Below are positions 57,734 through 64,000 of a stretch of DNA of 64,000 nt, piece after piece. Made by a program: the position numbers and the translations under genes. Origin of the DNA: an uncultured Blautia sp. (GTDB lineage: Bacteria; Bacillota; Clostridia; Lachnospirales; Lachnospiraceae); assembly GCA_945864225.1 (NCBI GenBank), contig CAMBAL010000006.1, positions 1 through 64,000 on the forward strand, read 5' to 3'. The notes under the pieces are model-generated. The model did no database searches and had not been told where the DNA came from. It saw nothing but the letters and a program-made list of their open reading frames with translations. The first letter of the stretch is position 1; each line of letters opens with the position of its first letter.

Positions 57734-58327
57734 ATGAAACTGGGAAAAGAAGCAATGGAGGCTTTGAAGGCAGAGATTACAGGTCTTCTTAAGCCGGGAG
57801 AGGAAGTGGTGGCAGCGGGATGTATTGCGCTTCGCGGAACAGTTCTGCTGGCACAGCACGAAGAAACAGAACTTTCGAATTATTTTTCAAAAGGATTTTT
57901 ATACAGCTGCAGAAATCTGGAGCAGAATTATGGTGTGACGGAAAAAGCATGGGAAATGGCCCGGGAATTTGGAGCCAGTGCTCTGTACAGAATGGGAGAG
58001 GGCGGTGTGCTCAGCGCACTCTGGAAAATGGCGGAAGCCTCTCAGGTGGGGCTTCAGGCAGATTTGCGCAAGATTCCTGTCCGGCAGGAAACCATTGAAG
58101 TATGCGAACGGTTTGACCTGAATCCTTATTATCTGAGATCGGAAGGAGCACTTCTGATCGGGATTCCGGGCGGTGAGAATCTGGTGCAGGAGTATCTCAG
58201 AATGGGACTTCCTGCGGCAATCATCGGGCAGACGAATAACGGCAATGACCGGCTGCTTTACAGCGGCTCCAATGTCCGTTATCTGGACCGTCCGGCCAGA
58301 GACGAAATATACAAAATGCAGTGGTAA
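57734..58327 (+). CDS. AIR synthase C-terminal-like domain protein
   Basis: 197 residues. The C-terminal half has the AIRS-C/HypE layout (MGEGGVLSALWKMAEASQVG, then ICERFDLNPYYLRSEGALLIG-like and GLPAAIIGQTNNGND). HypE is a hydrogenase maturation factor, but the N-terminal ATP-binding half is absent, so the reaction is not predictable. The start ATG has TAAGGTGCAGTC before it. It lies between the 34-aa peptide and trmL and ends 24 bases before trmL. Confidence 0.75.
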   Translation: MKLGKEAMEALKAEITGLLKPGEEVVAAGCIALRGTVLLAQHEETELSNYFSKGFLYSCRNLEQNYGVTEKAWEMAREFGASALYRMGEGGVLSALWKMAEASQVGLQADLRKIPVRQETIEVCERFDLNPYYLRSEGALLIGIPGGENLVQEYLRMGLPAAIIGQTNNGNDRLLYSGSNVRYLDRPARDEIYKMQW

Positions 58328-58351
58328 GTACAGCACAGGAGGAATACAGAA

Positions 58352-58852
58352 ATGGCGAAATTGAATATTGTATTACATGAGCCGGAGATTCCGGCGAATA
58401 CCGGAAATATCGGAAGAACCTGTGTGGCGACCAATACCAGGCTGCATCTGATCGAACCTCTGGGGTTTAGCATTCATGAAAAAGCAATCAAACGTGCAGG
58501 TCTGGATTACTGGAAGGATCTTGATGTGACCACTTATCTGGACTATGAAGATTTTCTTCAGAAGAATCCGGGAGCCAAAATCTATTACGCAACGACCAAA
58601 GCTCCGCAGACCTATACAGATGTTCATTATGAAGAAGACTGTTTTATCATGTTTGGGAAGGAAAGTGCCGGAATACCGGAGGATATTCTTTATCAAAATC
58701 AGGAAACCTGTGTCCGGATTCCCATGGTAGGAGAGACACGCTCTCTGAATCTGAGCAATTCTGTGGCAATCGTGCTTTATGAGGCTCTGCGGCAGCATAA
58801 TTTTGATCATATGCGTCTGGACGGGCATCTGAGAAAATTTGACTGGAAATAA
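58352..58852 (+). CDS. trmL: tRNA (cytidine(34)-2'-O)-methyltransferase
   Basis: 166 residues, SPOUT family. It methylates the wobble base of leucine tRNAs. Motifs: LHEPEIPANTGNIGRTCVAT, LHLIEPLGFS, MFGKESAGIPEDIL (SAM-binding knot) and VRIPMVGETRSLNLSNSVAI. CAGGAGGAATACAGAA precedes the ATG. Full length, no oddity. Confidence 0.94.
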   Translation: MAKLNIVLHEPEIPANTGNIGRTCVATNTRLHLIEPLGFSIHEKAIKRAGLDYWKDLDVTTYLDYEDFLQKNPGAKIYYATTKAPQTYTDVHYEEDCFIMFGKESAGIPEDILYQNQETCVRIPMVGETRSLNLSNSVAIVLYEALRQHNFDHMRLDGHLRKFDWK

Positions 58853-58878
58853 AGATGATTGGTTATAGGAGACCAGAG

Positions 58879-59008
58879 ATACTTCATGCAGTGATGCAGG
58901 AAGTATTTGTGATATCTGAGATTCGTGGTGCCTGTACAATACTTTATGCAGTGATGCAGGAAGTATTCGTGATGACTGAGGTTCATGGTGCCTGCGCAAA
59001 AAATGGTG
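58879..59008 (+). repeat. Tandem repeat, two 61-63-base units plus partial
   Basis: CTTCATGCAGTGATGCAGGA and following bases recur as CTTTATGCAGTGATGCAGGA one unit later, and the end GGTGCCTG(T/C) occurs three times. Located between trmL and the terminator. An ORF over it (from 58855) has no ribosome site and is not supported. Confidence 0.7.
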
Positions 59009-59015
59009 CCTGTAC

Positions 59016-59086
59016 AAAAAATAGCACGGAATACGGATCTGTGACCGCTGATGCGGAAACACAGACCGGTATTCCGTGCTATTTTG
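59016..59086. terminator. Bidirectional terminator between trmL and the kinase
   Basis: AAAAATAGCACGGAATAC and GTATTCCGTGCTATTTT form a 16-17-bp stem with a 30-base loop that has a small inner hairpin. The minus-strand kinase ends inside the stem. Confidence 0.8.
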
Positions 59087-60488
59087 CTTTATCCAGTGTA
59101 AAAATAAATTCTGTTCCGACACCTTCTGTACTGATTACATTGATCTGCTGGCCATGTGCATGAATGATTTCCTGTACGATGGAGAGCCCGAGACCGGTTC
59201 CCTGCCGGTCCTTTCCGCGGGAGGCATCGATTTTATAAAAACGGTCCCATATTTTGTGAAGACTTGCCTTGGGGATGCCGGATCCGCGGTCTTTGACAGA
59301 GACAAAGATCTTGTTATTCTTTTCGGTCGTTTCGATTACAATGGAAGAACCATTGCTGCTGAATTTGATAGCATTGTCCAATAAATTGTATAGTACCTGC
59401 TGAATCTGCTCCATATCAGCTTTGGCATACAATTCTTTGCCGGAAAGAACAAGTTCCAGAAGAATTTTACGCTCGGTACAGATTCCTTCAAAAGTAGCGG
59501 CGGTAGTTTTGATGGTTTCGTTGATATCAAATTTCTGGAAATGCATCATTCGTTTCTGGATATCCAGCTTATTCAGCGTGAGAAGACTTTTGGTGAGCTT
59601 TTCCAGCCGACCTGCTTCGTAGGAAATGATTTTCAGATATTTTTCCTGCATTTCCGGCGGAATCGTTCCATCCAGCATAGCCTCCACATATCCCTTGATA
59701 GAAGTCAGCGGAGAACGGAAGTCATGGGAAACATTGGAAATAAATTTCCTCTGGTATTCTCCGTTTTGGCTCGATCTTTCCGCTGCATAATTCAGCATAT
59801 TTGACAGGTAGCCGATCTCATCCTCTGATTTCAGCGGAATACGGTAGGAAAGATTTCCGCCGGCAAATTCGGAGGAACCCTTGATGACCTGACGGAGCGG
59901 GCGTTCCACACGATAGTAAAAATACACCAGCAGAGAGCCAGTCATCAGATAGATGCCGAGAAAAAGAAGATGAAAGGTCAGAAGTATGGTACTCCTGTTG
60001 CGGTACAGTTCGCTCATCGGATAGTGGATACAGACATAGCCTTTGATCGTCATATTTTCTGTGATCGGAGCAATAACACTCAGTCGTTCCCGTGAAAAAT
60101 ATCCATAAAAATCACCTGTCTGGTAATAATTGGCACCCCACTGGGTAGGGTCAAAATTATCCAGGGGAACGGTCTCTTTCGCGGAAAGATCTCCGGAGGT
60201 GTCCAGCACGATTTCATTGCTGTTGTTGATGATCCAGATGATGGAATCCTGATATTTGGAAAGTGCAGTGAGATTATTCTGCAGGCTTTGCAGATTGGAA
60301 GAGGAAATGGAGGTCCTGATCGTGTCATCGGATGCAATCAGGTGGAGTTCCTCGTAAAGATCTTCACTGACGGCTTTCTCCAGTTCCTGTTCCACCATGT
60401 AGGAGCCGCAGGAACTGATGAAAAGAAATCCAAGAATACCAAGAAGCAGGTACAGAAGTACAAAATTTCTGTACAGAGATTTTTTCAT
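59079..60488 (-). CDS. Sensor histidine kinase (HAMP-HisKA-HATPase)
   Basis: 469 residues. TM1 (about 8-28), an extracellular sensor (about 30-165), TM2 (about 167-190), HAMP (about 190-240, RPLRQVIKGSSEFAGGNLSY), H-box FISNVSHDFRSPLTSIKGY (phospho-His), N-box VLYNLLDNAIKFSS, G1 DRGSGIP, F-box WDRFYKID and G2 GTGLGLSIV. It phosphorylates the adjacent OmpR-type regulator. Its ATG overlaps that gene's stop by 4 bases. The signal is unknown. Confidence 0.93.
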   Translation of the reverse strand: MKKSLYRNFVLLYLLLGILGFLFISSCGSYMVEQELEKAVSEDLYEELHLIASDDTIRTSISSSNLQSLQNNLTALSKYQDSIIWIINNSNEIVLDTSGDLSAKETVPLDNFDPTQWGANYYQTGDFYGYFSRERLSVIAPITENMTIKGYVCIHYPMSELYRNRSTILLTFHLLFLGIYLMTGSLLVYFYYRVERPLRQVIKGSSEFAGGNLSYRIPLKSEDEIGYLSNMLNYAAERSSQNGEYQRKFISNVSHDFRSPLTSIKGYVEAMLDGTIPPEMQEKYLKIISYEAGRLEKLTKSLLTLNKLDIQKRMMHFQKFDINETIKTTAATFEGICTERKILLELVLSGKELYAKADMEQIQQVLYNLLDNAIKFSSNGSSIVIETTEKNNKIFVSVKDRGSGIPKASLHKIWDRFYKIDASRGKDRQGTGLGLSIVQEIIHAHGQQINVISTEGVGTEFIFTLDKAK

Positions 60489-61186
60489 TGTGGTTTCACC
60501 TCGAATTTATAACCGATTCCCCAGACAGTGGCAAGACTCCAGCGGGGATGGTCTTTGATTTTTTCGCGCAGGCGCTTGATATGTACGTCTACGGTACGGG
60601 TATCACCGATATATTCGTATCCCCAGATATGATCCAGCAGCTGTTCACGGGTGAATACCTGGTTGGGAGAGGCGGCCAGAAAATACAGAAGCTCCAGTTC
60701 TTTCGGAGGCATATCGACCTGACGTCCCATGTAGGTCACGGAATAATTGGCCAGATTGATGGTGAGATCAGGGTAGCTGACACATTTTTCACTGGATGCA
60801 GGTGCCGGCTGCTTGACCTTGAAACGGCGGAGAACAGCCCGGACTCTGGCAACCAGCTCCTTGGAATCAAAAGGTTTGATGATGTAGTCATCCGCACCCA
60901 GCTCCAGTCCCAGAACCTTGTCGAAGGTTTCTCCCTTGGCGGAAAGCATGATGATGGGAACTTCGGAGGTATGACGAATCTCCCGGCACACTTCATAGCC
61001 GTCGATACCGGGAAGCATCAGATCCAGAAGAATCAGATCAGGCTGAAAGAGGTGAAACTCTTTCAATGCCTGCTCCCCGTCATTGACAATTTTTGTTTCA
61101 AAGCATTCTTTGGTAAGATACAGAGAAATCAGCTCTGCAATATTATTATCATCGTCTACGATCAGTATTTTCTGTTTAGAAATCAT
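60485..61186 (-). CDS. OmpR/PhoB-type response regulator
   Basis: 233 residues. Receiver: ILIVDDDNNIAELI (acidic pair), LILLDLMLPGIDGYEV (phospho-Asp about 55), IIMLSAKG and DDYIIKPFDSKELVA (Lys). C-terminal winged helix: LELLYFLAASPNQVFTREQL and VDVHIKRLREKI. GGGAGTGATATC lies just before the ATG. It follows mutS2 by 14 bases and overlaps the kinase gene, so all three are one operon on the minus strand. Confidence 0.95.
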   Translation of the reverse strand: MISKQKILIVDDDNNIAELISLYLTKECFETKIVNDGEQALKEFHLFQPDLILLDLMLPGIDGYEVCREIRHTSEVPIIMLSAKGETFDKVLGLELGADDYIIKPFDSKELVARVRAVLRRFKVKQPAPASSEKCVSYPDLTINLANYSVTYMGRQVDMPPKELELLYFLAASPNQVFTREQLLDHIWGYEYIGDTRTVDVHIKRLREKIKDHPRWSLATVWGIGYKFEVKPQ

Positions 61187-61200
61187 GATATCACTCCCTT

Positions 61201-63579
61201 TTATTTGAGGTCTGCGATGGTTACACCGGCATCGCCCTCGCCGAATTCACCCAGGCGGAAAGAAGCCACATGCTTCTGGCGTCTCAGATAGTTGTGGACA
61301 CCTTTGCGCAGGGCACCGGTGCCTTTGCCGTGGACAATTCGGACCGTTTTGAGATGAGCAAGATATGCATCATCCAGATATTTGTCCAGTTCCGCAATGG
61401 CTTCATCCACAGTTTTGCCAAGAAGATTGATTTCCGTGGAGATGCTGGAGGATTTGGACATACGGATCTTGCCGGCACCGGTGCGGGAAAGTGCAGCATT
61501 GGTAATCACCGGTTCATCCACCAGTTCCAGATCGGAAATATGGACTTTGGAACGGATGATGCCCATCTGGACAAACAGATAACCTTTGGAATCCGGATGA
61601 CTGCTGACGGTTCCCTTCAGGTTCATGCTCAGTACTTTTACAGATTCTCCAAGGCGAAGATCTTTGGGATTCAGTTCTTTTTTGGGCTTGCGTGTTTCCT
61701 GTTTCAGGGTAATATGTTTCTCTGCCTGAGACATGCGCTGGCGGATATTCTGGCGTTCTTTTTCCACAGCGGCAGTATCTACATGGTCTTTCTGGAATTT
61801 GTGGAACAGCTTCATGGTCTGATCGGCATATTCCTTTGTCTCGCGCAGAATTGCGAGGGCTTCTTCATTGGCTTCCCTGAGAATCCGTTCCCTGCGTTCA
61901 TCCAGTTTTTCCTGTTTGGCTTCCAGCTGTTCTTTCAGAGTACGGACCTCTTCCTTATAGCGTTCCACTTCCAGGCGTTCATTCTCGATGATGACACGGC
62001 TGTTTTCCAGAGAGGACAGTACATCCTCAAAAGATTCATCCTGCTCGCTGATCTGTTCTTTGGCTTTATTGATGATAGCATCCGGCAGACCGAGCTTTGA
62101 GGAAATGGCAAATGCATTACTTTTGCCCGGAACGCCGATGAGAAGGCGATAGGTAGGACGAAGCGTCTCCACGTCAAATTCACAGCAGGCATTTTCCACA
62201 CCTGCAGTGGAAAGCGCGTAGACCTTCAGTTCACTGTAATGCGTGGTCGCCATGGTGCGGATTCCATGCTCATGCAGAGTGGAAAGGATGGCAATGGCAA
62301 GTGCAGCGCCCTCTGTCGGGTCGGTACCTGCGCCAAGCTCATCAAAAAGGACCAGAGAATTCTGATCTGCTCTGCTGAGAAATGATACCACATTGGTCAT
62401 ATGGGAGGAGAAGGTACTTAAGGATTGCTCAATGCTCTGTTCGTCTCCGATATCTGCATAAACTTCGTGAAAAACAGCAAGCTCTGACCGGTCATATGCC
62501 GGAATATGGAGTCCGGACTGTCCCATTAAGGTGAGAAGTCCTACGGTTTTCAGAGAAACCGTTTTGCCGCCGGTATTCGGTCCGGTTACGACAAGCAGGT
62601 CAAAGTCATCGCCAAGACGGATATCGATGGGAACGACTTTTTTCTTGTCGATCAGCGGATGGCGTGCCTTTTTCAGATGGATGCGTCCTTCTTCATTAAA
62701 GATGGGTTCGCTGGCATTCATTTCCATAGCAAGACTCGCACGGGCAAAAATAAAGTCAAGCTGTACCATGGTCTCAAGATCCAGGGAAATGGATTCCCGG
62801 TCGAGTGCAATCTGTTCGCTCAGGGAAGCGAGAATAACTTCGATTTCTTTCTGCTCCTGAAGTTCCAGTTCCCGCATGTCATTATTCAGTTTTACGATAG
62901 CCATGGGCTCAATGAACAAAGTAGATCCGGTGGAAGACTGGTCATGGATCATGCCGGGAACCTGTCCCTTGTATTCGGCTTTGACCGGAATACAGTAGCG
63001 TCCGTTGCGCATGGTGATGACAGAATCCTGCAGATACGTACGGGCACTGCCATTGACCAGTCCGGAAAGCTGTGAGTGGATGCGGTCGTTGACCAGTTTC
63101 ATGCCGCGGCGGATCTGACGCAGAGCAGGGCTGGCATCGTCGCTGATCTCGTCCTCGGAAAGGATACAGCGCCGGATCTCAGAGGTAAGAGGCGTGAGCG
63201 GTTCCAGACAGTCAAACATGCCATCAAGGGAATCCGGCAGCACGTCGCTTCTGTCACTGCGGGAATAGGCTTTTACCCGGTTGACATTTTCCAGAAGACT
63301 GCAGATGGCGAGAATCTCTGTAATACCGAGGGTGCTTCCAATCTCCAGACGCTTCAGTGAACCGCGGATGTCTTTGACACTTCCAAAGGAAATGGTTCCT
63401 TTTTTGAAAAGGCGGCTCAGGGCATCTCTGGTCTGTGTCTGCATGAGACGGATCTGTTCCAGGTCTGTATATGGGGTCAGTGACCGGCAGAGTTCCTTGC
63501 CCATGGATGAGGAAGCTTTGTCAGTCAGCTGTGTAATGATTTTGTGATATTCCAGTGCTTTTAATGCTTTTTGATTCAT
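61201..63579 (-). CDS. mutS2: MutS2 ATPase/nuclease
   Basis: 792 residues. It acts on branched DNA or collided ribosomes in Firmicutes. Core: MutS levers, Walker A VTGPNTGGKTVSLKTVGLL (about residue 333), Walker B LVLFDELGAGTDPTEGAAL and switch MATTHYSELK. A coiled coil at about 515-615 (VERYKEEVRTLKEQLEAKQ and on), a KOW-like part, and a C-terminal Smr domain (INLLGKTVDEAIAEL, VRIVHGKGTGALRKG) follow. All key motifs are present. CAGGAGAAATT precedes the ATG. First gene of the operon with the two-component pair. Confidence 0.95.
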   Translation of the reverse strand: MNQKALKALEYHKIITQLTDKASSSMGKELCRSLTPYTDLEQIRLMQTQTRDALSRLFKKGTISFGSVKDIRGSLKRLEIGSTLGITEILAICSLLENVNRVKAYSRSDRSDVLPDSLDGMFDCLEPLTPLTSEIRRCILSEDEISDDASPALRQIRRGMKLVNDRIHSQLSGLVNGSARTYLQDSVITMRNGRYCIPVKAEYKGQVPGMIHDQSSTGSTLFIEPMAIVKLNNDMRELELQEQKEIEVILASLSEQIALDRESISLDLETMVQLDFIFARASLAMEMNASEPIFNEEGRIHLKKARHPLIDKKKVVPIDIRLGDDFDLLVVTGPNTGGKTVSLKTVGLLTLMGQSGLHIPAYDRSELAVFHEVYADIGDEQSIEQSLSTFSSHMTNVVSFLSRADQNSLVLFDELGAGTDPTEGAALAIAILSTLHEHGIRTMATTHYSELKVYALSTAGVENACCEFDVETLRPTYRLLIGVPGKSNAFAISSKLGLPDAIINKAKEQISEQDESFEDVLSSLENSRVIIENERLEVERYKEEVRTLKEQLEAKQEKLDERRERILREANEEALAILRETKEYADQTMKLFHKFQKDHVDTAAVEKERQNIRQRMSQAEKHITLKQETRKPKKELNPKDLRLGESVKVLSMNLKGTVSSHPDSKGYLFVQMGIIRSKVHISDLELVDEPVITNAALSRTGAGKIRMSKSSSISTEINLLGKTVDEAIAELDKYLDDAYLAHLKTVRIVHGKGTGALRKGVHNYLRRQKHVASFRLGEFGEGDAGVTIADLK

Positions 63580-63783
63580 AATTTCTCCTGCATGATTGGT
63601 TCATTTGCGGTTTCCGGTGGAAAACGCATGATTTTTTATAAATTTCCACTACCCATTTTACATGATTTGCGGTATATTGAAAAGGAAAAATTCCAATACA
63701 TGAAAATATAAGATTCATTCATAAAAAGTTCATAACTTTTTGTTAAACTGGATTCCAGAATAGCAGTTTTGTGAGTTTTATCT

Positions 63784-63810
63784 GTTACTGTGAATGCGAG
63801 GAACAGTAAC
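63784..63810. repeat. Short palindromic repeat, family B, copy 4
   Basis: GTTACTGT (63784-63791) and ACAGTAAC (63803-63810) with an 11-base loop. It lies in the leader of the next gene. The rest of 63580-63780 is AT-rich and should hold the divergent promoters; no full consensus pair was found. Confidence 0.55.
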
Positions 63811-63859
63811 ACTTGATCAGTTACACCAGTGTCAGTTGTTTTACCAGGAGAAATACATT

Positions 63860-64000
63860 ATGTCAGAAAGAGAAAATCCGGAATCTGGAAAAAAGGAGAT
63901 GCACGAAGATTATTCCTTTATTAAGGAAACCATCAAAAAGAACCCGGTGAATCTGGGCGTTCATGTGAAACGTCTTTTTACACTGGCTCTTGGAGGAGCA
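63860..64000 (+). CDS. N terminus of a membrane or secreted protein, perhaps HtrA-like (partial)
   Basis: 47 codons are visible before the window ends: MSERENPESGKKEMHEDYSF, then IKETIKKNPVNLG and the start of a hydrophobic stretch LFTLALGGA. A charged head before a membrane segment is typical of Lachnospiraceae S1C (HtrA/DegP-like) proteases, where EDYSFI-like heads occur, but this is only a resemblance. CCAGGAGAAATACATT precedes the ATG. Confidence 0.5.
   Translation, partial: MSERENPESGKKEMHEDYSFIKETIKKNPVNLGVHVKRLFTLALGGA

Noticed and set aside
58855..59163. 102-codon ORF after trmL
   Set aside because: No ribosome site; it is made of a tandem repeat, a terminator and antisense of the kinase gene.

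Overview
The window is chromosomal DNA from a low-to-mid GC Gram-positive anaerobe, most likely a Lachnospiraceae gut bacterium of the Blautia/Ruminococcus type. This rests on codY, CIRCE-groESL, PolC, class III fructose bisphosphatase, a telA/xpaC pair, a DUF5067-like protein and AGGAGG-type ribosome sites. The assignment is inference from gene content; no database search was possible. No rRNA, IS element, prophage or CRISPR array was seen.

Layout. 0-8 kb: the 3' part of a tRNA-Gly, a small DUF378-type operon, a DUF5067-like membrane protein, and a divergent RND transporter with a very long coiled-coil insert, in an operon with a TetR regulator and followed by a lipase-like hydrolase. 8-17 kb: malQ, ilvE, thyA-folA-vanZ-xpaC-telA and ispG. 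17-31 kb: polC, fbp, a PurF-like protein that lacks its glutaminase cysteine, a small XRE regulator, comM-dprA-topA and codY. 31-39 kb: CIRCE-controlled groESL, guaB, an amidase, and a ZTP riboswitch ahead of a split purH function (PurO-type IMP cyclohydrolase plus stand-alone AICAR formyltransferase). 39-42.5 kb: a second tRNA-Gly, a secreted SH3/3D-domain protein and metY. 42.7-48.5 kb: a decayed glycan-use locus holding a broken YesM-type kinase, a frameshifted and truncated YesN-type regulator fused in frame to the tail of a GH78 rhamnosidase, and a GH38 mannosidase that has lost its catalytic domain. 48.6-64 kb: tRNA-Phe, an iron alcohol dehydrogenase, glyA, a membrane TIR protein, a flavin thioredoxin reductase with thioredoxin, a B12-binding radical SAM protein, trmL, mutS2 with an OmpR-type two-component system, and the start of one more gene.

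How the genes fit together. Much of the window is one-carbon and nucleotide metabolism (thyA, folA, glyA, PurF-like, guaB, purO, AICAR formyltransferase), with stress and replication genes between. The ZTP riboswitch links folate status to the last two purine steps. CodY and CIRCE/HrcA are the two classical regulators visible.

Most notable: (1) a membrane-anchored TIR protein whose TIR domain resembles human SARM1 and keeps the catalytic glutamate, with a large extracytoplasmic part containing SecD-P1-like segments; (2) the chain of in-frame and frameshift lesions in the glycan locus, including a regulator-rhamnosidase chimera; (3) at least three families of short palindromic intergenic repeats, one of them sitting between the ZTP riboswitch and its gene.
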